From contig NZ_VKJP01000031.1 in NCBI RefSeq assembly GCF_007280575.1, positions 1-33,454 on the forward strand: a stretch of DNA of 33,454 bases, written 5' to 3'. Position numbers and translations under genes: made by a program. Below the pieces are notes generated by a model. That model worked only from the letters and a program-made list of their open reading frames with translations, did not search any database and had not been told where the DNA came from. Shown here piece after piece: positions 23,449 through 33,140 of this stretch. Positions within the stretch are counted from its first letter, which is position 1, and every line of letters begins with the position of its first letter. This stretch comes from Streptomyces benahoarensis (GTDB lineage Bacteria; Actinomycetota; Actinomycetes; Streptomycetales; Streptomycetaceae).

Positions 23449-23838
23449 GCGGGTTGCACCTCCGGAAAGGAACGAAAAGGGATCTGCGACCCGGCTGCGG
23501 ACCGGCATCGCCATTCCTTGGTAACCCGCCATCGCCGTGCTGCCAAGGGCCCTTTCTACTAGCCCGGACCGTAAGCGCTGCGCGGCGCGGATGCTGGTCG
23601 GACACCACACATAACCAGTGGATCAATCCCCCAAATCACCCCATCTCGCCCACGTGCGACCGATCGCCATACCGTGCCTGAACTGGACATATGGACTTAC
23701 ATCACCCAGGTGGCCGCCCCAGCTCCCCGCACCCGGAAAGCGCGACCTACGACACCCGCCCCACACCCCCTCGCACTCCCGGAGAACTCCCCCTAATCCC
23801 TCTAGTAGGCGCGAATTCGACTGTGCGACAAGTCACCA

Positions 23839-23862
23839 GGGAGCGGACTCCCATCCCTTTTT
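23839..23862 (+). terminator. Small hairpin with T-run (weak)
   Basis: GGGAG-CGGA-CTCCC is followed by ATCCC and five Ts, resembling an intrinsic terminator on the plus strand. No plus-strand gene ends just before it, so it could end read-through from the TetR gene, end a small RNA, or be chance. Confidence 0.3.
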
Positions 23863-23901
23863 GCGGGACTTTCGATGTCCGTTTCGGGACCAACGACCTT
23901 C

Positions 23902-24024
23902 TGTGACCGGGGTTACCTCCACCCCTTCCCCGCGGCCTTTCCTTCATCATTTTCGGGATTTATGTGACCGCGGTTACTTGGAATGGTGGTGAATGTGACG
24001 GGGGTTATGTGACGGCGGTTACTT
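23902..24024 (+). repeat. Four near-palindromic TGTGACSGSGGTTAC repeats
   Basis: Copies start at 23902, 23963, 23994 and 24008 (spacing 61, 31, 14 bases) and fit TGTGAC-S-G-S-GGTTAC or GGTTAT. The second, GTGACCGCGGTTAC, is palindromic at 12 of 14 positions, so they look like dimer-binding operators. They resemble the GTG-N6-GNCAC pattern reported for Streptomyces Crp but with T in place of one C. The last copy ends 283 bases before the NACHT start and the first lies 454 bases from the M23 start. Which gene they control is unknown. Confidence 0.75.
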
Positions 24025-24306
24025 GCCTTTGCGGGACCCTCCGACCGGGGAGAGACAGCGGCTGCCGACGGGGCCCGTCGCCGGGTGCCGTGGTCGAGGC
24101 CCGGCGTCGCCGCGGAACCGTCCGAAACCGCTCCCGGCCGCCCCGTACGCCCCTAGCCTTGATCGCGCCCGTAGCCGTAGCCGCGCAGGGACGGCGGACG
24201 GCCGGGTGCCCGGCCGCGTACGCCAGGGGATCAGAGCCGCGTACACCAGCCGTCAGAGACCTCAAGGCAACAAGGGAAGACAAGGGAACTCGGGGGGCCA
24301 CCACTC

Positions 24307-27300
24307 ATGGATCCATCCACCGCCGGCGTACGCCTCGCCTCCGCCGTGGTCGGGCCGCTGGTCCGGAAGCTCTTCGTCCGGGAGGGGCCGGGCGCCGCGC
24401 TGACCGGCGCCCCGGTCCGGCTCTCCGCACTGGTCTCCTTCCGCGGCGAGAAACGCACCCTCACCGCGAAGGACCTGCACCAACTCGCCGCCGAGCTGGT
24501 GCGCCGCGCCGTCGACGCCGCGGGCCCGGGCGAGCGCCCCGTACCCGCCGACGAGGACACCGCCGTCGCCGACGCCCTGGCCGCCTCCCTGGGCGCCCTC
24601 GGCGACCTCGACATGGACGATGCCCAGGCCGTCCAGCTCGGCGCCACCGCACTCGCCGCCCGCCTCACGGCCGCCGCCCCGCACGCCACGCGCGACCTCA
24701 GCCAGGGCGCCGAGGAGCTGCACCGCACCCTCCTCACCACGTCCTGCCTGCACATCGTCCACTTCTTCACCCAGCGGTCGACGTTCGTGGCCCGCACCCT
24801 CGTCCAGCAGAGCCGCGGCCTGGACACCCTGATCGACCGCGTCGACACCCTCATCGCCCGCCAGCCGTCCGTCCACGCCGCCGACGCCGTCTTCGCACGC
24901 GACTACCTCCGCTACATCGCCCGCAAGCACAGCCGCCTGACCATCTACGGCATCGACCTCACCAACTCCCCCGACCGCTGGCCGCTCGACGCCGCCTACC
25001 TGAGCCTCCGCGCCGCCCCGCGTCACCACACCGACCCCGGCGGCCTCACCCACCTCGACGGCCTCGGCGCGGAACCCGCGCCGCCGCCCCTCGAACCGGC
25101 TGACCGCGCCCTCGCCCACCTCGACCGCGTCCTGCTGCGCGGCGTCGCCGGCTCCGGCAAGAGCACCCTCGTCCAGTGGCTCGCCGTCGGCTGCACACGC
25201 GAACCCGCCGAGACCCCGCTCCCCCACCTCTACGGCCGCATCCCCTTCGTTCTCCCGCTCCGCACCCTGCACCGCGCCGACGCGCTGCCCACCCCGGACC
25301 GCTTCCTCTCCACCGTCGGCTGCCCCCTCGCCGGGTCCCAGCCCCCGGGGTGGGCCGAACGCGTCCTGACCGCCGGCCGCGGCCTCCTCCTCGTCGACGG
25401 CCTGGACGAGATCCCCGAGGCCGACCGGCGACGCACCCTCGACTGGCTCCGCGACCTCCTCGACGCCTTCCCCGATTCCCCCAACCTGTGGATGGTCACC
25501 ACCCGCCCCTCCGCCGTCCGCGAGGACTGGCTCGCCGCCGAGAACTTCACGGAACAGACCCTCGCCCCGATGGGCCGCGAGGAGGTGGCCGCCTTCATCG
25601 CCCGATGGCACGCCGCCGCCCGCCCCGACGCCCCCGACCCGGACGTCCTCGACGCATACGAAACGTCCCTGCTCACCGCCGTCCGCACCAAGCAGGACCT
25701 CGCCCGGCTCGCCACCAACCCCCTCATGTGCGGCCTGCTCTGCGCCCTCCACCGCGACCGCCGCGGCTACCTCCCCACCGGCCGCAAGGAGCTGTACGAC
25801 GCGGCGCTGACGATGCTGCTCGCCCGCCGCGACCGGGAACGCGACATGCGCGGCCCCGACGGCATCGAGCTGAGCGACGAACCACAGATCCAGCTCCTGC
25901 AACGCCTCGCCTACTGGCTGATCCGCAACGGCCGCACCGAACTCGACCGCACCCACGCCGAACACCTCATCGCCCAGGCCCTGCCCGCGGTCCCCGTAGC
26001 CGCCGCCCAAGGCGACGCCCCACAGATCTTCCGCCACCTCCTCCTCCGCAGCGGCCTCCTCCGCGAACCCACCCCCGGCTCCGTCGACTTCATCCACCGC
26101 ACCTTCCAGGACTACCTGGGCGCGAAGGCCGCCATCGAGGAGGGCGACTTCGGCCTACTGGTGCGGCACGCCGATGACTCCCAGTGGGAGGATGTGATCC
26201 GGATGGCGGTGGCGCATGCGCGGCCGCGGGAACGGGGGGCACTTCTTACGGAGCTGGTCGCCTATGGCGACAGCACCGAGGACAAGACCACCCGCATCCG
26301 CGTCCATCTCCTGGCCCTGGCCTGCCTGGAACATGCGACGGAGCTGGCGCCCGAGGTGCGGGAGGCGGTGGAGGAGAGGGCGGGGGCGATTCTGCCGCCG
26401 CGCACCTCAGAAGAATCCCTCCTACTGGCCGGGGTTGGCCCCTTCGTCGTGGAACTGCTACCCGGGCCGGAGGACGGGCTGACGGAAGACGAGGCCCGGC
26501 AGGTGGTGACCACGGCGGCCAAGATCGGCACCGAGGGCGCGCTGGAGGTGCTGAGGCGGTTCCGCAACCATCCCGGCGTGCACAACCAACTCGCGAGTTC
26601 CTGGCCCTCCTTCGCAACCGACCGGTACGCCGAGGAGATCATCCGGCACCTCGATCCGGGCGGCCTCTACTGGGCCGGGGCCACCGCCGAACTTCAAGCT
26701 CTCAAGGCACTCGGCGGTCGTACCCGTATGTGGGTGACCGGGGCCCTCACTGAAGAAGAACTCATCGGCGCTCTGGATCTGGAACGCCTCGAATTGCTGT
26801 GCCTCATGAATGCCCCAGCCCTCGACAGCCTTGGCTTCCTCCGCGCATCACAGCGGCTGACGGTACTGACATTGAGCGCCTGCCCAAAGGTCACCGACCT
26901 CGCCCCGCTGAGCGGGCTCACGGCCCTTCGTGCGTTCAATCTTCGCTATGGCGGCGACGGCTCCACCCGCTTCCCCCGGGGCCTCTCCACGCTTCGCCAC
27001 CTCGTTAGTTTGATCTTTGATGCCCCTCTCCCCCCGGAGGGCTTGGACGCCTGCCCGACGGAATCCCCACTGACCCAGCTGTCCCTAGGCGCCCCGCTCG
27101 GTACCGAGTTCCGTGAAACCTCGGCCTGGCCAAACCTCGCCACGCTCCAGCTTCGCCGCCTCACCCCTGACTTCGGCGAGGAGCAATGGCGGGCCGTCGC
27201 CCAGCACAAGAAGCTGACAGACTTCACCTTTGGGGTCCACGACGGCGGACCCCTCCATATCCCCGCCGGGCTTCAGCTCCCCCAGGTGACGACGCTCGTC

Positions 27301-27549
27301 CTCGTCAACGACGCAAAGGCCCCGGAAACGACCCTCACCGCATTGCTGCGCACAGCCCTCCCTCATTTTCCCGGCGTCCGCACCCTGACGGTGGCGGGCA
27401 TGCGCTCCCCCGACGCTGTCTTCGAGGTCCCACCGCTCACCGACCTACCCCACCTCGAAGAGCTCTCCCTCTCCTGCCTGCGCCCCGTCCCAGGCACCAC
27501 CATTCCCCCCGGCGTAAAACTCACCCTCTACCCCGAACCCCGCACCTGA
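24307..27549 (+). CDS. NACHT-domain STAND NTPase with C-terminal leucine-rich repeats (bNACHT/NLR-like)
   Basis: This 1080-residue protein has an N-terminal helical region (1-250) typical of actinobacterial NACHT proteins, without a recognisable nuclease or TIR effector; a NACHT NTPase with Walker A GVAGSGKST (279-287), Walker B 'LLLVDGLDEIP' (361-370) and sensor 'VTTRPSA' (397-403); a winged-helix/helical region with 'TNPLMCGLLCALH' and 'FIHRTFQDYLGAKA' (to about 615); a linker; and 7-8 irregular leucine-rich repeats (about 820-1075: 'LTVLTLSACPKVTDLAPLSGLTALRAFNL'). The tripartite layout is that of NLR immune receptors; bacterial NACHT proteins are known to protect against phages. ATG at 24307 has GGGGGG about 9 nt upstream. 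Codon use changes near 26160, so the C-terminal sensor may have a separate origin. No partner gene adjoins it; a single-gene system is likely. Confidence 0.93.
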   Translation: MDPSTAGVRLASAVVGPLVRKLFVREGPGAALTGAPVRLSALVSFRGEKRTLTAKDLHQLAAELVRRAVDAAGPGERPVPADEDTAVADALAASLGALGDLDMDDAQAVQLGATALAARLTAAAPHATRDLSQGAEELHRTLLTTSCLHIVHFFTQRSTFVARTLVQQSRGLDTLIDRVDTLIARQPSVHAADAVFARDYLRYIARKHSRLTIYGIDLTNSPDRWPLDAAYLSLRAAPRHHTDPGGLTHLDGLGAEPAPPPLEPADRALAHLDRVLLRGVAGSGKSTLVQWLAVGCTREPAETPLPHLYGRIPFVLPLRTLHRADALPTPDRFLSTVGCPLAGSQPPGWAERVLTAGRGLLLVDGLDEIPEADRRRTLDWLRDLLDAFPDSPNLWMVTTRPSAVREDWLAAENFTEQTLAPMGREEVAAFIARWHAAARPDAPDPDVLDAYETSLLTAVRTKQDLARLATNPLMCGLLCALHRDRRGYLPTGRKELYDAALTMLLARRDRERDMRGPDGIELSDEPQIQLLQRLAYWLIRNGRTELDRTHAEHLIAQALPAVPVAAAQGDAPQIFRHLLLRSGLLREPTPGSVDFIHRTFQDYLGAKAAIEEGDFGLLVRHADDSQWEDVIRMAVAHARPRERGALLTELVAYGDSTEDKTTRIRVHLLALACLEHATELAPEVREAVEERAGAILPPRTSEESLLLAGVGPFVVELLPGPEDGLTEDEARQVVTTAAKIGTEGALEVLRRFRNHPGVHNQLASSWPSFATDRYAEEIIRHLDPGGLYWAGATAELQALKALGGRTRMWVTGALTEEELIGALDLERLELLCLMNAPALDSLGFLRASQRLTVLTLSACPKVTDLAPLSGLTALRAFNLRYGGDGSTRFPRGLSTLRHLVSLIFDAPLPPEGLDACPTESPLTQLSLGAPLGTEFRETSAWPNLATLQLRRLTPDFGEEQWRAVAQHKKLTDFTFGVHDGGPLHIPAGLQLPQVTTLVLVNDAKAPETTLTALLRTALPHFPGVRTLTVAGMRSPDAVFEVPPLTDLPHLEELSLSCLRPVPGTTIPPGVKLTLYPEPRT

Positions 27550-27601
27550 CGCACCAAGGGCGCGGCACCCGGCACAGCAAACCCCGCCCCACACAAAACA
27601 A

Positions 27602-27637
27602 CACCGCCCCCAACCCATAACCAGGTTCGGGGCGGTG
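27602..27637. terminator. Hairpin between the NACHT gene and clpC
   Basis: Arms 27602-27615 and 27624-27637 pair over 14 bases with one mismatch across an 8-base loop (CACCGCCCC at the base). It lies between two convergent stop codons (27549 and 27666) and probably ends both transcripts. Confidence 0.8.
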
Positions 27638-27665
27638 CCACAGGCACTACGCGAAGCGCGAGCCG

Positions 27666-30194
<2,529 letters not shown>

Positions 30195-30256
30195 CGTAAA
30201 TCGCTCCTCAGAGCGGTCGGGCAGTGAAGGGGGCGGTCCCCTCCCTGTCCTTCCGC

Positions 30257-30279
30257 ATGCTAGTCCCGCAGGGCGGGAC
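30257..30279 (-). promoter_or_regulatory. Inverted repeat beside a -10-like box upstream of clpC
   Basis: GTCCCGC-AGG-GCGGGAC (30263-30279) is a perfect 7-3-7 inverted repeat. On the minus strand it is followed directly by TAGCAT (30257-30262), a possible -10 box 62 bases before the clpC ATG. It does not match the HspR HAIR element or the CtsR site. Confidence 0.4.
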
Positions 30280-30422
30280 AGCTCATTCCAACTGCCGACA
30301 CCCGTACGCGGCTCACCCCACTCTCGTAGGGACGTCACCTGCCCGAACAGCCGACAACTGCTCCAACCCGATGGTGCGAGACGATGTTCCCGCAGGCCAG
30401 GCATATACGCCCACCACCACTA

Positions 30423-30436
30423 CGCCCGTGGCGAAC
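30423..30436 (-). promoter_or_regulatory. ClgR-like box 1 upstream of clpC
   Basis: On the minus strand GTTCGC-CACGG-GCG fits the GTTCGC-N5-GCG pattern reported for the Clp activator ClgR, with Y and R at the ends of the N5 as in the corynebacterial consensus. It lies about 230 bases before the clpC start. Confidence 0.45.
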
Positions 30437-30577
30437 GCTGCCCGTTCCGGCGCGGCGTCCCGGAAACCGGCCGTGATGCCGATATCGGGGCGCCGAACGC
30501 CGTCACACCGTCTTTTCCCATGATGAATGTCTTACCCGTCGCCACTGACACTCCATGCGGCACAGGCCCCTTCCCTC

Positions 30578-30591
30578 CGCTACGGGCGAAC
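30578..30591 (-). promoter_or_regulatory. ClgR-like box 2 upstream of clpC
   Basis: On the minus strand GTTCGC-CCGTA-GCG has the same pattern and spacing as box 1. Two identical-spacing matches in one upstream region strengthen each other. It lies about 385 bases before clpC and about 105 bases before the divergent gene. Confidence 0.4.
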
Positions 30592-30696
30592 ACCTTCGGA
30601 CCGATCCGGACCGCCGTCCGCCGCCCGGCCGGGCACGGAACGTGCTGCCACGTCAACCCAACGTAACCTTCCGGGTTCCCGGAAGTTGCACCGGGC

Positions 30697-31344
30697 ATGG
30701 CCCGCGCGCTCCCGCATCCCCGTACGCCCCTCGCCGCCGTACGCCGCTGGTACGAGCGGGAACTCGGCTGGCCGACGACCGACGGGGAGCCGGTGGAGCT
30801 GCTGACGGGGGTGCGGTTCGACGTCCTGGAGATGCCTGCGGACGCGGGCCGGGCGGTGCTGCGGCGGCTGCCGCGCACCGGGCCGGTCGCGCTCCTGGGC
30901 GGTCATCTCCGTACGCCGTCCGGCCCCGGGGCGGCGGGGTGCCGCGCCGGGGGTGTTCCGTCCGGGGGCGACGGGATTTCCCGCGTCGATCGGCCGAAAA
31001 TGCTCATGCTCATCGCGGCGGGCGGCTCCGAGGAACTGCCCGGAATCCTGGAATGGCTGGAGTGGGGCTCACTCGCGGCGGATCTCACGGCGCGGGGCTC
31101 CGGAGGGAGTATGACCGCTCCGTCATTCCCCACTTCCGGACCGTCATCATGCGCAATCGGCTCACGGGAGGCCGCGGTATGGATGCGGCCTCCCGAACCG
31201 GGATACGAGGCCGAGAATTCCCTGCCCGTCACGGGGATCGGGGCAGGTTTCGGGGAGCGCGGTTGCGTCCCCGACCTCGTACGGCTCGTGAGCGCGGCGG
31301 CGACGGAATGCCACCGGGCCCGGTTGCTGCGTGCTCGTAAATGA
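30697..31344 (+). CDS. SCO3374-family conserved hypothetical protein
   Basis: This 215-residue protein opens with 'LAAVRRWYERELGWPTTDGEPVELLTGVRFDVLEMP', a segment also found in the primase-polymerase-like proteins of actinobacteria (where it lies near the N-terminus), and ends with 'AAVWMRPPEPGYEAE'. The position beside lsr2 and clpC matches the conserved Streptomyces locus from which I recall the family name SCO3374; this identification is from memory. There is no visible catalytic motif and no membrane segment. The middle (about 70-100, GHLRTPSGPGAAGCRAGG) looks degenerate or strain-variable. Start at 30697 lacks a good ribosome binding site. It is convergent with lsr2 with only 24 bases between, where a weak GATCGC...GCGATC hairpin overlaps the lsr2 stop. 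Confidence 0.75.
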   Translation: MARALPHPRTPLAAVRRWYERELGWPTTDGEPVELLTGVRFDVLEMPADAGRAVLRRLPRTGPVALLGGHLRTPSGPGAAGCRAGGVPSGGDGISRVDRPKMLMLIAAGGSEELPGILEWLEWGSLAADLTARGSGGSMTAPSFPTSGPSSCAIGSREAAVWMRPPEPGYEAENSLPVTGIGAGFGERGCVPDLVRLVSAAATECHRARLLRARK

Positions 31345-31368
31345 CCAAACGGATCGCGCCGAAGGCGA

Positions 31369-31704
31369 TCAGCCGTTGGCCTTCTCGTATGCCTCGCGAA
31401 TGTCGGCCGGGACACGGCCGCGGTCATTGACGTTGTAGCCGTTCTCCTTGGCCCACGCGCGCACCTTCGCGGTGTCCTGGCTGCCGCCCGAAGCCGCACG
31501 CGCCTTGCCGCGGCCGGAAGCGGAACGGCCTCCGGTACGACGGCCGGCCTTCACGAAGTCGGCAAGAGACTCACGCAGCTTGTCCGCGTTGGCGGTGGTG
31601 AGGTCGATCTCGTAGGACTTGCCGTCGAGAGAGAACGTCACGGTCTCGTCGGCCTCGCCGCCGTCGAGGTCGTCGACAAGAAGAACCTGAACCTTCTGTG
31701 CCAC
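31369..31704 (-). CDS. lsr2: Nucleoid-associated protein Lsr2
   Basis: This 111-residue protein is a full-length Lsr2: an N-terminal dimerisation domain (1-55, 'KVQVLLVDDLDGGEADETVTF' with 'YEIDL'), a flexible basic linker (56-78), and a C-terminal DNA-binding domain ending 'AWAKENGYNVNDRGRVPADIREAYEKA', with the AT-hook-like RGR at 95-97 that inserts in the minor groove of AT-rich DNA. Lsr2 silences horizontally acquired and specialised-metabolite genes. GTG at 31704 has AAAGGGA about 7 nt upstream. The 157-base leader is unusually AT-rich, with a TTTTCCCGGAAAA motif (31752-31764), which would suit autoregulation. A candidate target in this window is the AT-richer region upstream of the NACHT gene (inference). 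Confidence 0.97.
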   Translation of the reverse strand: MAQKVQVLLVDDLDGGEADETVTFSLDGKSYEIDLTTANADKLRESLADFVKAGRRTGGRSASGRGKARAASGGSQDTAKVRAWAKENGYNVNDRGRVPADIREAYEKANG

Positions 31705-31861
31705 CGGGTTTCCCTTTCATCGAATGCGGATTACGACGGAAAGCAAACCGCTTTTCCCGGAAAAACACAAACCCCTGGGTAGGGTTCACTTGCCCGCGCA
31801 CCGGGGAACGCGTCGTGTCCTGGCCATGGGATAGGGGCGCGATTCGGACATGGAACGCCGG

Positions 31862-32401
31862 TCAGAGGTGCAGAAGCATGCGACTGTTGCCCAGGGTGTT
31901 GGGCTTCACTCGTTCGAGACCGAGGAACTCCGCCACGCCCTCGTCATAGGAACGCAGCAGCTCGCTGTAGACATCACCGTCCACCGGAGTCTCGCCGATC
32001 TCGACGAAGCCGTGCTTGGCGAAGAAGTCGACTTCGAAGGTGAGACAGAAAATGCGCCGCACGCCGAGCCAGCTCGCGGTCCGCAGCAGCTTGTCCAGGA
32101 CCTGATGGCCGACGCCGGAGCCCTTGAGCTGCGGGTCCACGGCGAGGGTGCGAACCTCGGCGAGGTCTTCCCACATCACATGGAGCGCGCCGCAGCCGAC
32201 GACCTCGGCGTCCTCATCGCGCTCGGCGACCCAGAACTCCTGGATGTCCTCGTAAAGCGTGACGGTGGCTTTGTCGAGCAGGATGCCATCACGGGAGTAC
32301 GAGTCGATGAGGTGGCGTACGGCGGGCACATCGGCGGTCCTGGCGCGGCGGACGGTGAGCCCTTTTGAATGCGGAGGCATGCGGCTTGAATGCGGAGGCA
32401 T
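31862..32401 (-). CDS. GNAT-type amino-acid N-acetyltransferase (N-acetylglutamate synthase-like)
   Basis: This 179-residue protein matches the short actinobacterial N-acetylglutamate synthases that start arginine synthesis by acetylating glutamate: 'VRRARTADVPAVRHLIDSY', 'WEDLAEVRTLAVDP', the acetyl-CoA loop 'KGSGVGHQVLDKLL', and 'FEVDFFAKHGFVEI'. It lacks the amino-acid kinase domain of E. coli ArgA, as in mycobacteria. The start region is a perfect 21-bp tandem duplication, so MPPHSSR is followed at residue 8 by a second MPPHS; either ATG (32401 or 32380) may be used. It begins 9 bases after the BlaI-family gene with no ribosome binding site, so it is probably co-transcribed and coupled. 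Soluble cytoplasmic enzyme. Confidence 0.9.
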   Translation of the reverse strand: MPPHSSRMPPHSKGLTVRRARTADVPAVRHLIDSYSRDGILLDKATVTLYEDIQEFWVAERDEDAEVVGCGALHVMWEDLAEVRTLAVDPQLKGSGVGHQVLDKLLRTASWLGVRRIFCLTFEVDFFAKHGFVEIGETPVDGDVYSELLRSYDEGVAEFLGLERVKPNTLGNSRMLLHL

Positions 32402-32406
32402 GCGGC
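32365..32406. repeat. Perfect 21-bp tandem duplication over the acetyltransferase start
   Basis: The 21-base unit (TTGAATGCGGAGGCATGCGG plus C on the plus strand) occurs at 32365-32385 and 32386-32406 without a mismatch, implying a recent event. It duplicates the start codon and first seven codons in frame. Confidence 0.95.
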
Positions 32407-32410
32407 GACG

Positions 32411-33004
32411 CTATCGCTCCGCGGCGCTCGCGTCCGCTCCGGGTTCCTCGCCTTCCGCCGGGGCGGTGCGGCGGGGCTCTTCCGTGACTTCTTCCGGTGC
32501 CGCATCGGGCGCCTGAGCGGTGTTCCGGCGGGCGTCCTCCCGCGGGGCGCCTTCCGCTTCTCCGGCGGGTCCGCCGCCGGATGTCTGCTCGGGGGCGGCG
32601 GGGGCTTCCGTGGCATCGGTGAGTTCTGCGGGCGGGGCCGGTTCGTCGACCTGAACCATACGGACCGCATCGCGCAGAGCGTTGCGTTGCTCGGGCGACA
32701 TCATGCCGAAGAACGCAACAAGAGCGGCTGCCGGGTTGTCGCTCGCGGACCACGCTTCGTTCATGAGTGCGGCCGAGTATGCGGCGCGGGTGGAGACCGC
32801 CTCATATCGATAGGCGCGGCCTTCCGCTTCGCGCCGGACCCAGCCCTTCTGGTGAAGGTTGTCCAATACCGTCATGACGGTCGTGTACGCGATCGACCGT
32901 TCCTTCTGCAGGTCTTCCAGAACTTCCCGGACGGTGACCGGGCGGTTCCACTCCCAGACCCGCGTCATGACGGCGTCTTCCAGCTCACCCAATGGTCTCG
33001 GCAC
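32411..33004 (-). CDS. BlaI/MecI/CopY family transcriptional regulator
   Basis: This 197-residue protein has a BlaI-type winged-helix domain (about 4-70: 'LGELEDAVMTRVWEW', 'TVREVLEDLQKERSIAYTTVMTVLDNLHQKGWVRRE') and the dimerisation helices to about 120. A further 75-residue acidic Pro/Glu/Ala-rich tail is added; typical BlaI proteins are about 125 residues. BlaI repressors usually pair with a BlaR/MecR-like M56 sensor protease, but none is in the window. Instead an N-acetylglutamate synthase-type gene follows 9 bases downstream. GTG at 33004 has TATTCT ending 6 nt upstream and no ribosome binding site, suggesting a leaderless message. The target genes are unknown. Confidence 0.93.
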   Translation of the reverse strand: MPRPLGELEDAVMTRVWEWNRPVTVREVLEDLQKERSIAYTTVMTVLDNLHQKGWVRREAEGRAYRYEAVSTRAAYSAALMNEAWSASDNPAAALVAFFGMMSPEQRNALRDAVRMVQVDEPAPPAELTDATEAPAAPEQTSGGGPAGEAEGAPREDARRNTAQAPDAAPEEVTEEPRRTAPAEGEEPGADASAAER

Positions 33005-33010
33005 ACTTGA

Positions 33011-33016
33011 AGAATA
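33011..33016 (-). promoter_or_regulatory. Putative -10 box, leaderless promoter of the BlaI-family gene
   Basis: On the minus strand TATTCT is followed by 6 nt (TCAAGT) and the GTG start at 33004. It would drive the blaI-like and acetyltransferase genes together. Confidence 0.5.
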
Positions 33017-33071
33017 GTGGGAGATGTCGCGATTGCTGGTTCATCAGGTGCGTTTGCACGGGAAAAACGAG

Positions 33072-33102
33072 GTACGGCCCGGGAGGGAATCCCGGGCCGT
33101 AC
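33072..33102 (-). terminator. Intrinsic terminator after the 59-residue membrane protein gene
   Basis: GTACGGCCCGGGA (33072-33084) pairs perfectly with TCCCGGGCCGTAC (33090-33102) over a 5-base loop. On the minus strand it is followed within 6 bases by TTTTT, a true intrinsic terminator layout. It separates this gene from the blaI-like operon. Confidence 0.88.
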
Positions 33103-33140
33103 GAAGTGCGGGTGGCGATGCCGCCGGATTGGGCGGAAGG

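Larger units (their letters stand above)
23449..24306. other. 858-bp non-coding region between M23 peptidase and NACHT gene
   Basis: The two genes diverge from this unusually long gap. The middle (about 23600-24010) is noticeably AT-richer than the flanks, with runs such as CTTTTTGCGGG and CATCATTTTCGGG. It holds four near-palindromic repeats (separate entry) and a hairpin followed by five Ts at 23839-23862. Short open frames are proline/histidine-rich and not judged coding. A small RNA gene is possible but not demonstrable by eye. Confidence 0.6.
30195..30696. other. Divergent control region between clpC and the SCO3374-like gene
   Basis: About 500 non-coding bases. It contains an inverted repeat next to a -10-like box near clpC and two ClgR-like boxes (separate entries). 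The right end near 30697 lacks a clear promoter or ribosome binding site for the plus-strand gene. Confidence 0.6.

Noticed and set aside
23449..23700. c-di-AMP (ydaO-type) riboswitch in the M23 peptidase leader
   Set aside because: Streptomyces wall hydrolase genes often carry one and disA is in the window, so I looked for it. The conserved core segments (such as the GGGGTGAATC and CCGAATCC blocks in the right order) were not found on the minus strand.
23618..23992. A 124-residue open frame in the M23/NACHT gap
   Set aside because: Composition is proline, histidine and serine-rich without a ribosome binding site, and it runs through the operator-like repeats.
23902..24024. CRISPR array
   Set aside because: Repeats are only 15-16 bases, imperfect, and spaced 14, 31 and 61 bases; there are no cas genes.
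24262..26097. 611-residue open frame antisense to the NACHT gene
   Set aside because: It mirrors the high-GC third positions of the sense gene, is low-complexity (Gly/Glu/Val repeats) and has no motif. The same applies to the antisense frames opposite ilvD (6572-8320) and clpC (27810-30227).
31351..31370. Terminator between the SCO3374-like gene and lsr2
   Set aside because: GATCGC...GCGATC is only a 6-bp stem with no T-run and overlaps the lsr2 stop codon; too weak to list as a feature.
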